DNA of 64,000 nucleotides, taken from assembly GCA_032622095.1 (NCBI GenBank), contig CP136066.1, forward strand, positions 199,124,064 to 199,188,063, in the 5' to 3' direction. This DNA comes from Siphonodentalium dalli. Its lineage: Eukaryota > Mollusca > Scaphopoda > Gadilida > Siphonodentaliidae. The notes under the pieces were generated by a model. That model ran no database searches. It worked only from the letters and a program-made list of their open reading frames with translations, and had not been told where the DNA came from. This document shows positions 22,842-33,317 of this stretch, one piece after another (position 1 is the first letter of the stretch; each line of letters opens with the position of its first letter). The position numbers were made by a program, and so were the translations under genes.

Positions 22842-25019
22842 AAAGTAAAAGGGCGAACGAAGGATGCGCCTCCGATAATTTTTCTTTGATGTTAATGGAA
22901 ATGGTAAACATACTGTAGAAGATGATAAATTTGAGTTGAGGAAGGAGAGTCGTTTAACACCAGATAGCGGTATGGATATTGCCCTGGACACTTATGTACA
23001 ATTGGTCAAAAATGGCGTTCTCTTGAATGTGAAAACAAGTTCTGTCCAAAATCTGACACACGAAGAGCGTAATGGCATGAAGGACTTGATCAACAATTCC
23101 AAGATAATAATTCGACTGGGATAAGGGCTCCGGTGTCGTAGTACTCAATAAAAGTGATTACCTGGAAGGGCTACGTGGAGAGGTTTCGACGAATAACTCT
23201 TATAAGATCACCACTAAGAAACGCGTGGATAAAGCAACACGGAATGTTCGGTCAACTTTAAATAAAATGAAAAAAATCAGAGGCAATCTCCAGCACTCTA
23301 CATAAATATATGAATCCGAAAAATCCGACAGAAGGGAAACTTAAAGGAAATCCAAAGCTTCATAAAGAAAATATACCGTTGAGAACCATAGTCAGCGGTG
23401 TAAATACGTCAACAGAAAAAATGGCAGAGGTGGCTGAGAGTGAATTACATAATTTCGTTGAGGATTCTCCGAGTTACGTAAGGGATACAACTGATTTTAT
23501 AAATAAACTGGAATGTATGAAAGGGCGGATCACACATAATTCCTTTATATTTTGTTTCGATGTATGCAAGCTGTATCCGTCGATTCGGAGGAAGGATGGT
23601 ATTGAGGCATGTAGAGAAGGGCTTGACCAAAGGAGTGATAAACACATACCAACAGACCAAGTTATTAAAATGATAGAATGTGTTTTGGACAACAATGTGT
23701 TTAGCTTAGTTGAAGAGTATTTTATCCAACAGGAAGGTGTAGCGATCGGCTCCAGACTGGGTAGGAACTACGCTTGTTCATATATGCGGAAGTGGGACGA
23801 GAAACTGATGATGTTTAAGGAACCTCCTGCTTTTTACAAGCGCTACGTAGATGACGGTTTTGGAATCTGGACTGGGTCTATAGAGAGTTTGATGGAATTT
23901 TATCACTATGCTAACAGCATACATCCAAATATAAAAGTGGAATTGAGGTACGACAGGGAGAAGATTGAGTTCTTGGACATGTATGTCAAATCTAACACAG
24001 ATATTTACACTGACTTATACCAGAAACCCACCGACAAACAAATGTATCTCAATAGCAAGTCTGACCACCCGGCACATACAAAGAAGTCGATGATATATGG
24101 ATTAAGAGTGCGAATTCGGCGGATTTGTGAGAAAGAAAAGGACTATGTGCGACAGAGGGGGAAACTTAAGAAGCAACTCAGACTACGTGGATACAGCTCC
24201 AAATTTATTGAGACGCAAATGACAAGAGTGGATAAATTGGATAGGGATGTACTTCTACACAGGAAAAAGCGCGAAAAGGCTGCAACAACAAGAGTTCCTC
24301 TAGTCGCCACGTTCTCGAATAATCTTCCGGACATTAGGTCGATAACGCAAAAACACATGAACGTGCTCCATGACTCGGAACGGATGAAAAAAGTGTTTTC
24401 TGAGCCCCCACTTGTTGCGTTCAGGAGAGACTTAAATATCTGTGATATATTGGTTCACGCAAAGAAAAAACGTCTGGTCCGCTCGACACCGGGTCCTGTT
24501 CCCCTGTGTGGTAAAGACTGTAAAGTATGCAGTTCAATTTCATTTGAACCAGTAATGAACTCCGTGAAAACAAAGTCGTATACTGTTTGGCATAATGTTA
24601 ATTGTAAAACACAAAATGTGGTTTATTGTTTGTCATGTAGGAAATGCGGAACAGGTGTTTATATTGGTGAAACAGAACGCACATTAGGGGAACGGATGAA
24701 AGAACATATCCGGGATATAGACAATATTGAGAAGCCTGTTTATTCTCATTTCAATTCAAATGGACATTGTGCCCGTGACCTAATGTTTTCCGTTCTGGAC
24801 ATGGCAAATGGTGGACTACAGTTGCGTCTTGTGAAGGAAGAGGCCCGGATCAGGCGATTTGGACACGCGGATTCCGAATGGACTGAATTCGCAATCGAAT
24901 TCACGGCACAGGTGAAAGCAACGTTATATAATTACGTCATCGTCGATCGAGGCACAAACGTCGAATCAAAGGTGTGACTATCAAACGGACTTGTTAAATT
25001 AGAGTCAACATTAATATTG
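22842..25019 (+). mobile_element. Penelope-like retroelement, near full-length copy
   Basis: Contains the N-terminal region of a PLE protein (from about 22900), a reverse transcriptase and a C-terminal GIY-YIG endonuclease, followed by about 40 bp of 3' sequence. The N-terminal part is broken: the frame of LTPDSGMDIALDTYVQL ends at 23124. A DKGSGVVVLNKSDY block, typical of PLEs, continues in the next frame from about 23117, and the main frame takes over near 23300. These two frameshifts mean the copy is not autonomous as it stands. Penelope elements are known for partial copies attached in direct or inverted orientation, which is the arrangement seen with 22071-22841. Confidence 0.9.
23310..24977 (+). 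CDS. PLE reverse transcriptase / GIY-YIG endonuclease
   Basis: A 555-codon frame. Residues 81-92 FCFDVCKLYPSI are RT motif A with the catalytic Asp. GVAIGSRLG (143-151) is the place of the usual (M)GSPL motif, here GSR. YVDDGFGIW (179-187) is the catalytic YxDD box. FLDMYV (221-226) follows. A basic linker HRKKREKAATTR (317-328) precedes the cysteine cluster LCGKDCKVC (399-407). GTGVYIGETERTLGERMKEH (447-466) is the GIY-YIG nuclease with its downstream Arg; FNSNGH carries the later conserved His. This pairing of RT and GIY-YIG is diagnostic for endonuclease-plus Penelope elements, which reverse-transcribe their own RNA at nicked target DNA. The Met at 23310 is not the native start, because homologous coding sequence lies upstream in other frames. 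Confidence 0.95.
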   Translation: MNPKNPTEGKLKGNPKLHKENIPLRTIVSGVNTSTEKMAEVAESELHNFVEDSPSYVRDTTDFINKLECMKGRITHNSFIFCFDVCKLYPSIRRKDGIEACREGLDQRSDKHIPTDQVIKMIECVLDNNVFSLVEEYFIQQEGVAIGSRLGRNYACSYMRKWDEKLMMFKEPPAFYKRYVDDGFGIWTGSIESLMEFYHYANSIHPNIKVELRYDREKIEFLDMYVKSNTDIYTDLYQKPTDKQMYLNSKSDHPAHTKKSMIYGLRVRIRRICEKEKDYVRQRGKLKKQLRLRGYSSKFIETQMTRVDKLDRDVLLHRKKREKAATTRVPLVATFSNNLPDIRSITQKHMNVLHDSERMKKVFSEPPLVAFRRDLNICDILVHAKKKRLVRSTPGPVPLCGKDCKVCSSISFEPVMNSVKTKSYTVWHNVNCKTQNVVYCLSCRKCGTGVYIGETERTLGERMKEHIRDIDNIEKPVYSHFNSNGHCARDLMFSVLDMANGGLQLRLVKEEARIRRFGHADSEWTEFAIEFTAQVKATLYNYVIVDRGTNVESKV

Positions 25020-25025
25020 ATTGTA

Positions 25026-25590
25026 ATTCAATTGAGTATTTGTCACTAAAAACAAGCATTCTGATTGGCCGAGAGCGGATAACTTTAGTTTTCGATTCAC
25101 CGACATCGGCCGCTTCAGCGTGCATCAAATCTGAATGTAGCACGGTCAAATTTCATTGGCACAGAACGAGTAGCGAAACGAGCACACCCGCGCGTTGTTG
25201 TCTATAGATACCGTTCATCGGCCGCTTCGCCGTGCATCAAATCTGAATGTGGCACGGTACAATTTCATCGTCGCAGAACGGAGTAGCGAAAAGAGCCAAC
25301 CCGCCCCACAGGAAATGGTTACGGAGCAGTGTTCCGAGTAACGTAATGAACAAACCCAACGATTTGTGCACGGTGACAACAGCAAAATGAAAGTCTCGAT
25401 TCGTATCATGAAAACGACTAAATGATACTTTTTATACAGTTTTGTTTGCAAATTCCTTGCTAGATTGAATTACAATGGAGATAAACGTACCCTGTTTCGT
25501 TGTACATTCTGGGATTCGTGCATGAAAACAGTACTGTTTTCATGCTCGAATCCCAGAATGTACAACTCAACAGGGTATGTTTATCTCCTA
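25026..25590. mobile_element. Insertion present only in the right palindrome arm
   Basis: Bounded by ATTGTA at 25020-25025 and 25591-25596, whereas the left arm has a single TACAAT (22065-22070) joining the same flanks. The 565 bp is therefore an insertion with a 6-bp target duplication. It contains an imperfect ~111-bp direct repeat (ATCGGCCGCTTC(A/G)(G/C)CGTGCA at about 25106 and 25217). Its right end is a strong hairpin (about 25465-25590) with GATAAACGTACCCTGTTTCG inverted as the GTTGAG..CAGGGTATGTTTATC side. A relative of that hairpin lies at 52853-53035. No coding sequence. Confidence 0.8.
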
Positions 25591-27406
25591 ATTGTACCTG
25601 TATAACTTGTTTTGGCTGAAGAAGGCCATGTGACCGAAAATTTCCAATAAGAGTGTTACGTTGTTATAAAATTTTGTTGTATAAACAATATGTTTGCATT
25701 TACGTACTCTTCTTTCGTTGTAAGATCGATTGGCCATTGTAACAAATGTCAGAGTATCTCCACTATTAGTCAGGTTGAGATACCATTACGTGTAACTTGA
25801 GCTGTCATTGCCAACGCAAGTGACCTGACTCAAGACAATTTCACCCACACGTACATGGTCAAATCGTTTAACAGTTGTGTGTCCAACATATAGCATATGT
25901 GTGTTGAAGATAATTACGGCGTGGTTATAAACGACGGGATCGGGTAGGGGACAGAAAAAGGCTGTTTTCGATTTCCACCAAACTTGCCAATCTGGCATCG
26001 TCGGGGTCATGGATGGAGTTGAGACAGGATTATCAGCAGTGATAACACATTTTAGCGCGGATTGCGCCTAAAAGTATAGCTATACATCTATATAACTAAG
26101 AAACATAGTTGTTTAGTTTGAAGACCATGGTCTGACTCGACACCAAATTTAATCAAACTGTCTGAAGGTAAGGTTCAGCTTACAAGGGAAGCGAAGATTG
26201 AACAATATTTGAAATCACCATCATTTGCACAGACGCATCGCAAAACTCAACAAAAGCATCCATTAGTTTTACGTTGAAAATAAGCACAGAATTGCCATAA
26301 CTGCGAATGCACAGTCTTATCTAATTTGATTCTAATCCAATTTTTAATTGGCGCTCTTTATCGGAGACTATCATTGGAATGTTTGCTGGCCCAACAAAAA
26401 ATCAAAAGGTGCATGTTAATACTTTCCTTATTTGAGAGTCGAAATTAGACCATCAGAACCTCATTTTAATGTGCTCATTTAATTTGATAAATACTTTTTC
26501 GCCAATGTCCATACATACACACATATATATATATATATTGGTATGCGTCTTCTAGATACCATGAATCAAGCGATGTAGTCTCAAGTTCCCACACTGACAC
26601 ATCTAACGTGTCAAACATTGCCAAAATTGTCCCCATATAACGTCACTGAACATATCAACAGATGTTCGTGTTTCGTAGTAACAGAGAAAAACTTACTCCC
26701 TGGTTGGACGCGAATATTGTTGTTTATTGACACGTACCGGGGTAACACTAACATAGGCTTAGCGATTGCAATTGCATGTTAATATGAAAGATTCGTTACA
26801 GTCATACAGTGATTTGTCAACAATACTAGTCGTGTATATATTTTACTCCGAATATGTTTGACCTTTTCGAATAATACCGTAATGTTTTTTTTATTAAATG
26901 TTGGTATACTATTGGACTGATTGGACATTTATCGGTATCTCCACTTTAACAGTAATGTTTACATAACAATGGTTTTGATCTGCGAGATCTCCCTATAGGA
27001 GAGTTATAAATAATGTAAATTAGTACAAAGGCAATCAATTGTGTCATGGTTTACATATAATGTTATGCCATTTCGGATGATCCAGTTCGAAGGACGTGAA
27101 TTCCATTAAATATTGGAGGAATCGCGACCGTAAGGGTAATTTAATTACTAACGTGGACTGCATGTAAAAACCACCAGCCCCAAAACGTACAGCATTTATC
27201 CAGATACAGGAATCAGCCCCCATTTCGGTCATATCGAGACCATTTATAGACGACGGCGCTTGGTACTTTATGGACTTGCCACTGAAGTTTCCGTTCTCGA
27301 TTATGGCTGACGTTTTCGATGAAATTATAAATACAATAAACGTATTACCGAGACAGAATATAAAACGCCATATTGCCAAGTAACATTTACATGTTCATAA
27401 TTGCAG

Positions 27407-27640
27407 GATCAGTATAAGTTTCTCTACAAGGCTATACACAAGGCATTTGTTCCTGACGACTATGATATGCCGATGAACATCACTCCAGCATCATACTATC
27501 ACACGAATAGACAACAGGGCTTCCATTCTAACACAGACGAACCGCCAGATGGTGCCGATAACACAACATATCTCCAACCTGTGGGCGCCGCTAACACAGA
27601 AGACCTCCAGCATATTTACGATGTAATAGACCATGCCTAG
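27407..27640 (+). CDS. Receptor tyrosine phosphatase C-terminal exon, right-arm copy
   Basis: Opens after TTGCAG with DQYKFLYKAIHKAFVPDDYD and ends LQHIYDVIDHA, 77 codons and a stop. It differs from the left-arm copy at only a handful of residues (for example IYN/LYK, HMD/HTN). It faces away from the connected gene, so it cannot be its downstream exon by ordinary cis-splicing. No other phosphatase exon is next to it. The intact frame may mean recent origin rather than function. Confidence 0.7.
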   Translation, partial: DQYKFLYKAIHKAFVPDDYDMPMNITPASYYHTNRQQGFHSNTDEPPDGADNTTYLQPVGAANTEDLQHIYDVIDHA

Positions 27641-28100
27641 ACGAGCTGCTCTGATGTCAATACATATAATACATGTATGTACATGTATGCGGCCAGACTG
27701 ATTGGAATACAGACTATTAATTAAACAACGCGTTCCAGATTCTGACCTAAGCAGTGAATCCCATTACTTAAATTCCAAGAAGCATTACGTCAGCACATGT
27801 GAGCCAATCACAATATTTTAGCTGTAAAGCGATGGATCCAATTGGTCGATCGTCGGAATTACTATACAGCGACGCCGATTTTGTAGACCTCGCCACGTAG
27901 CTAAAATAGTATCATAAATTGCTAATCTCACACAGCGTGTGGATTCCATAATTGACCAATACTACCTAGCAGCGATGATAAAATCGACTATGTGACGTCA
28001 TATTGCATGGATTGTCTATACAAGCTATCTGTAGCGGGGGTAAAATAAATGGTAATCAAATCGTGAACATCGTGAACTCTGGAGCGCGTAGCGTCTTTAA

Positions 28101-28336
28101 CCCTTTCATGACTGGAGCTTCCAGGAATTTTGCGAAAACCCTGTGCCAATGTATTTTCTTATATATGCGAGTCGCCCCAAGGGCACCTTGCATATATAAG
28201 ATAATGCATCGACATAACAATATTTACATTGATCTTGTAAGCCAGTGCATTTTCGTATATATGCGAGGATCCCTATGCATTGGTATTGGTAAAGGTTATT
28301 TAAGGCTGCATCAGCGCAGCTCCCGTCATGAGAGGG
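28101..28336. mobile_element. piggyBac-like MITE in right arm
   Basis: TTAA at 28097-28100 and 28337-28340; termini CCCTTTCATGACTGGAGCT and the inverse ending CGTCATGAGAGGG. Mirror copy of 19338-19574, so the insertion predates the arm duplication. Confidence 0.75.
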
Positions 28337-28645
28337 TTAATATTATGTAATGTGACCACATTCGGCGCTCGTGCGGTGGAATTGTAGTCTGTTGTTTGGG
28401 TTAATATAGTTAAATTTCGACACGCGCGCTAGGGCTGAATCATTTCCTTCGATAATTGTTTTTATTACATAATCCTACCCTTATTCCATTCAATAAACCC
28501 ACTCTATAAATTGTGATCTTAAACGTTCGTTCCATAACCGGAAATAGTGTCAGGTGATCTTTGACTTCCAGTTTGTCGTCTGTTTACATTCCGTATATAC
28601 TCTATGTATCAAAATACAATGGCTTCAATTATGTATTCAACAAAA

Positions 28646-29105
28646 CTCTAACGAATGAAGAGCTTAAAAGTTATTTCATTAAATATACGCCATTAATTGC
28701 GTGAAAGAACCTGTATTTATCTAGGACTATTTCTTTACGCGGTCAAACAATGCACGTCACGGTGGTCACCGCTTGCCTTATAGAAGGCGATGTTAGTTTT
28801 CACGTTCCATTTGTTGATTTATGAATGTTTTATCGAGTTTTTGGATCATGTCATAAATATAATCTACAACTCGTCCGCAGTTTATAGCGGAATTTACAAA
28901 ACTCGTCTCATAATAGTCCAAAGGCTCGGTCCAGACCTAATTTACTGGACTCGTTTTGTAAATTCCGCTATAAACTGGGGATGAGTTGTAGATCCCCTAT
29001 ATTATAAACACTTATATTAGCCCTTTATATAGTCGCTGAATGGATTCTCCGACTCAGTTGTAAGAGTATACAATGGAATGGATTAGTATTCACCGGATGG
29101 GTTTC
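28646..29105. repeat. Outward extension shared by right arm and third copy only
   Basis: Reverse complement of about 37690-38165. Matches include GTTAGTTTTCACGTTCCATTTGT and CATTGGAATGGATTAGTATTC, with moderate divergence. Absent beside the left arm, so that arm was truncated or overwritten at 18996. Confidence 0.8.
28864..28991. mobile_element. Short TIR element, 128 bp
   Basis: Inverted ends of about 40 bp: CTACAACTCGTCC(G/C)CAGTTTATAGCGG. The same element occupies 37813-37957 in the third copy, so it was present before duplication. Confidence 0.75.
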
Positions 29106-30149
29106 CTCCATAAATGAAGATTGGTATAAATTGACAAATATGAATATTAAATTAGCATTATATACAATGGAACCACAATGTGTGGTATACAGCTACCTGA
29201 AAATAAGACATTTATAATTCAATAATTTGACTTCATGTGAACTTATTGACATGTATCTGAAATACAGTTTAATGTGTCAACATATATATTGTCAGTTATC
29301 GCATGAGAGTCTCTCCAAGAAATATGGCATTGGATGTGACCCGACACCAAGACAAAGTCTGCCCAAGCGCGATTCCATCGAAGTCGAAGCAGTTGTGACC
29401 TGCCCGTGCCCCTGGCTAAGAAGATAAGCAAAGCAGACACAGACGAATCACAACTGATCCGTAACATTATTATTGATTTGTTGGAGAGTCATGCTGTGAG
29501 AACGGATAGATAGTCTATGGCGGATCAAAATATGTGGTCGGGTCGGTCAGGGAAACATCGGCTCTTGTATATATATGATCGAGCAACACCGAGCTTTTTT
29601 TTCAGAAGAAAGTATGCATGCCATAGTCGAGATGTTGCCGAGATCATGAAGTTCAGGATGGAGTCAATATCATTGAGCACAGACATCAGTTCATCATTGA
29701 TGAGTGATATATGAAGTAAGATCATATTGGTGGACGATAGCTGATCAACAAGAATGAATAGTAATAATTTTTACAAATAGTATTTCCAAATTAACAACAC
29801 ACACCGTCATTCTTATATATGAATTAAGTGCAGTGACTCGATGGCGAAATCGTTTTCGTAAGTTTATCGCCAATAGATGCGTGCCGAATCGAGTAGTAAA
29901 TATTTACAATTGAGTGTAGTTCTGACAATGTTTTCTATCCGTTGATTTGATTCAAATTTTCGGTGATGTTGGCAGAATGTCACATTCCTCCAGTTGTCAC
30001 AGCGCGAGAATACTAACATATCAGTTTGACACACCCGAACAAGCACATAATATGTCTTTAACCCATACAAAATACTCATTGACAAGTAGTTTCCGTAGGA
30101 ATTGTTCAGATAATAAGTTCAACAAAGCTGTTTCGCTGAAATACTAAAG
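29106..30149. other. Intron or upstream DNA of the sulfotransferase
   Basis: Expected to hold, or to have lost, the exon that precedes 30150-30251. I found no sulfotransferase P-loop (YPKSGT.W-like) or RNPK-like exon here. The frames at 29227-29427 and 29517-29714 have no motif. Confidence 0.4.
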
Positions 30150-30251
30150 ATGTCTGCGTGTCATACCATTCATTCATGGGGAAAATTAAACACCACAAAC
30201 ATCATAGTGGAACGTTTGAAAACTTTACCAAGAAGTTCTTTGTTGGACAGG
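30150..30251 (+). CDS. Sulfotransferase exon, PAPS-binding/dimer region
   Basis: A 102-bp exon after acceptor ATACTAAAG with donor GGTGAGT; phase 1 on both sides. It reads (D)VCVSYHSFMGKIKHHKHHSG then TFENFTKKFFVGQ. In cytosolic sulfotransferases this is the segment after RNPKD (..VSYYHF...GTFEEF...F..G), which binds the 3'-phosphoadenosine part of PAPS through the conserved Ser. The split Asp codon is G|AT. The enzyme family moves sulfonate from PAPS to small hydroxyl or amine acceptors in the cytosol. Confidence 0.85.
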
Positions 30252-30289
30252 GTGAGTTTTGACGAAAGGACAATACTGGATACAGTTAA

Positions 30290-30691
30290 AGGTATACTCA
30301 ATCCGATCAGAAGCTCCTAAATTACTATTTCTTTGGCTTCGGGGGTAAAAAAATATTTGATTCGAGTCGAGGAACCCACCCATCAAAGCTCAGAGTGATC
30401 AGATATCGATTTTTGAAGTGTTTTATTTCTCGAGATGTTTAATAATATGTGGCCAGAAACACGTGGTCAAACGGTCAAATTTCGTGATACTTTAGTGATA
30501 ATATGGCCATATTTTGTTGAACAAAATGTTGATAAATAAATTATTTTGGGAAATTTTATACCATAGTTGACAGTTGTTAGCATTATTTTGTTGAAATAAA
30601 TCGATTTTGATAACTAAAGCGTATTTTGAAGAAATTGTTGTTTTTGTTGTATCTTGATGGTATGGGGACCGTCTGATCGGATTGAGTACCT
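30290..30691. mobile_element. TTAA-flanked MITE (family B), complete
   Basis: TTAA at 30286-30289 and 30692-30695. Termini AGGTATACTCAATCCGATCA and the inverse TCTGATCGGATTGAGTACCT. Inserted about 35 bp downstream of the sulfotransferase donor site. Decayed relatives at 8990-9424 and 10187-10397. Confidence 0.8.
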
Positions 30692-31115
30692 TTAATTATT
30701 ATTGCATGATTTTACTATTGTCTCCGTACATGTGTAATGTATAGGTTATGAGAAAATAACCGATTGATTGATTGTAATCTCGAGTTCTCAAACCCCTGAA
30801 CCAACAACCGAAGCCAGTACAAAGATGCTGACGTTAAGTCGTTAATGTTGAAGATGATTCTTCCGAATTGATGCCATCAAACTTTCATAAAACTACTACT
30901 GCAACAAACGTTATAGCAAAAGTTATGCCACCTAGCTACGCTGGTGAGACCGCTGCCTTTTAGTAGTAAATTAGTACACATAGTGTAAGTAAATCTTACA
31001 CATATATTTTAATGTTTTTTGTTCCTATTTTATGACGTCCATATTTGAAATGAATATGGGCAGTACAGATTCTCAGAATAATGCAGAATGAATTGTAGCC
31101 ATCAATAGTCTTAAA

Positions 31116-31428
31116 TGATTGATTGATTGATTGGGGTTTATTGTCACTTTAGCAACTAAGGCCATATCACGACATTGCCAGTATTAGTGGTGGAGGAAAT
31201 CCGCACACTTGCGACTAATCTAACAGTGATTTCAATGGCTGATAAACTCGTCAACCATGTGCGGCAAACCACCGGCCATCGGCGAGTAACTGGCAACTCC
31301 ACCAGATAACGATTTCGAGTTACAAAGTCCACGATGGAAACATGTGGATTTGAACCCTTATCGCCAGCGCTGGAGGGCGAAACGGCTTGGAGTGGTACCC
31401 CTAACCGATTGAGCCACCGAGGCCCCCC
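31116..31428 (-). mobile_element. tRNA-derived SINE with 14-bp target duplication
   Basis: On the minus strand the element begins GGCCTCGGTGGCTCAATCGG, where TGGCTCAATCGG fits a polymerase III A box. AGGGTTCAAATCC about 55 bp later fits a B box, with spacing like a class II (Leu/Ser) tRNA. The body is about 230 bp and the tail is (CAAT/ATCA)n, seen as TGATTGATTGATTG on the plus strand. Perfect direct repeats TCAATAGTCTTAAA flank it at 31102-31115 and 31429-31442, as expected for LINE-mediated insertion. Confidence 0.9.
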
Positions 31429-31442
31429 TCAATAGTCTTAAA

Positions 31443-32584
31443 GAACAAATGTAAGATTTCGTTACATTACGTACACGTTATGGCAGTGGTCAGACCAGCG
31501 TGGCGGGGGACTTGGTGAATTGGTTAAATTCGTGTTAGACTGAAGAAAGACACATGGTATAATTGCTACCTGCTATTACTGATAATAATTTAAGATAGAA
31601 CAAAAATATGTTTTATTTAATATTACAGGGGAGATACAGAGTCGCCTTTTAATGGTGGCTTAAATTTTGGCATTACAGGTTACAGTGAAGTAATTTTTTC
31701 CCATAGGCCTGCAGCCCTGACTATCCACGAATTGTGATAAATGAGTACACGATCAGGATTGGCATCTGCGCAAAGTTTCTGCATGAAAAAAATTCATATA
31801 GTCGGGCATGGAATATACCTTTACATTTGGGATTTATAATTTAGAGTCAGAAGTCCATGAAAAAAATATTGACATTTTTTACCTCACACCAAAACAAATC
31901 AATCTAGGAACCACGTGCTTTACAATGTGCCAATGTTTTGTTTGGCATCTGGAATTTCAAGAGGAGTGACTGCATGTATTTTATATGTTTCAATATCGAA
32001 ACTACTATTAACCAACCAGAGCCCAGATTTTTTTTAATTTTCTACTGCATATTGGTCCAAAATCCGTTGGAGGGCGCTACCAATCGAATTACTTCACTGT
32101 AACCTGCAGCTAGAAGATCAGAACTTTTGGTGGAAAAGAATACCACGCATATACACAAACTGGATGATCAAAGAGCGGGTTTCGGAGATCAAAATCTGCA
32201 AATCGACCCGTAAACACTTAAAAATAATAAAGGAAGCAAACATACGTCATATTTGCATGTGCAGTCGAATTTGACGACATAAACTGCTTGTAGAACAACG
32301 CATCGCGTCCTTCCTGTATTATGTTACTGTCTTCTCGTCGATTTGCATATTTTGGTTTTTGAAACCCGCTCTTATATGGGTTTTCTTTGACAGCTTCATA
32401 ACATCGTGTTTGTGACCGGTTGTGCATTTCATACTGTACGAACAGTAGTAACAAAACTGTACAGCAAGTATTATTTTGCTGTTATGTATACACATTGGGC
32501 CGCTTCAGAACATAATTATGGGGAAGGTTATCTCAATTGTATCCTTCCTTTTGAATCATGTCTAAATGTCTCTTCTATGTCCAG
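31443..32584. other. Sulfotransferase intron
   Basis: No exon, array or hairpin seen. The splice acceptor for the next exon is at its end (ATGTCCAG). Confidence 0.5.
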
Positions 32585-32688
32585 TTGCATGTGGTTCGTG
32601 GTTTGACTACTTGTTATCATACGAGGATCTATTTAACAAGCATCCGGAGTTGAAAGTCTTCCGTTTCTGCTACGAAGACGCCAAAGCA
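32585..32688 (+). CDS. Sulfotransferase exon with GSWFDY and YED motifs
   Basis: A 104-bp exon, acceptor ATGTCCAG and donor GTAAGT, phase 1 in and phase 0 out, matching its neighbours. It reads (V)ACGSWFDYLLSYEDLFNKH and then ELKVFRFCYEDAKA. GSW(F/Y)(D/E)H and (F/L)..YED.K are the classic blocks of the Sulfotransfer_1 family between the PAPS 3'-phosphate site and the C-terminal region. The usual His after GSWFD is Tyr here. Confidence 0.9.
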
Positions 32689-33139
32689 GTAAGTATTTCA
32701 CTAGCCACCAAGATATATCTAAATTTGATCATAGGGAGTAACATGCAAAGCAAGTGGTAAGGCGTTTCTCCCAGTGTTCTGGCGTTTCCCTTTGTTCTTT
32801 TTCGGTCTGATAGAAATGGGTAATACATTGCAGGGAAATGAATTCTTCACGAAAAATGCGATCACGAAAACTAACTGCAGAGAAGGAATTAAATTCCAGA
32901 ATACATAGAGACAAATAATCCGGCCCACATTCATTAAGTAAACAAACTTAAGCTTCAGCAGAAAAATCTCAGCTGATTACCCTACCCGGTAGGCCTTATT
33001 TCAAAAGCTCCATGTATGGAATGCACCTCCAGCACTTTGATCTGTAGCAATGGATTCGCTGGACGAGGCTGGATGGATTCAATATGGCCGCGAATGAGAA
33101 ATACGACTTATTGTGTACCGATCTGGATATTTTTTAAAG

Positions 33140-33317
33140 GATACACTTGCTACACTCAAGAATCTGGCGGTTTTTCTGGGGGTGCGTGCATATGATGGAC
33201 TGCTTCTTCAGATATAAGAAAAGTGCCAGTTTGCGCGCATGAAGGAGGACAACAAAGATAGGTATGACATCTCAAGGACATGTACACCGGATGGGGAATC
33301 TCCAATGTACCGAAAAG
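33140..33317 (+). pseudogene. Sulfotransferase exon with in-frame stop
   Basis: A 178-bp exon, acceptor TTTTTTAAAG and donor GTAAGA, phase 0 in and phase 1 out. It reads DTLATLKNLAVFLGVRAYDG, then LLLQI, a TAA stop (33215-33217), then EKCQFARMKEDNKDRYD and ends SPMYRKG. Apart from the stop it fits the family well: (D)P...LRKIA.FLG, then F..MK, then FMRKG. The frame is intact on both sides of the stop, so this is a single nonsense change, or a polymorphism or sequencing error, rather than general decay. If real, the protein would lack its last ~70 residues, including the RKG..GDWKN PAPS-binding motif. Confidence 0.8.

Larger units (their letters stand above)
25591..28645. repeat. Right arm of the large palindrome (host segment)
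   Basis: Reverse complement of 18996-22070 with scattered substitutions and small indels. It carries an intact copy of the C-terminal exon (27407-27640), a piggyBac-like MITE and one copy of the 60-mer (about 27082-27145). Unlike the left arm, homology to the third copy continues outward to about 29105. Confidence 0.9.

Noticed and set aside
22630-22848. Plus-strand frame opposite the inverted PLE tail
   Set aside because: Antisense shadow of the PLE coding sequence; also seen mirrored at 24143-24358.
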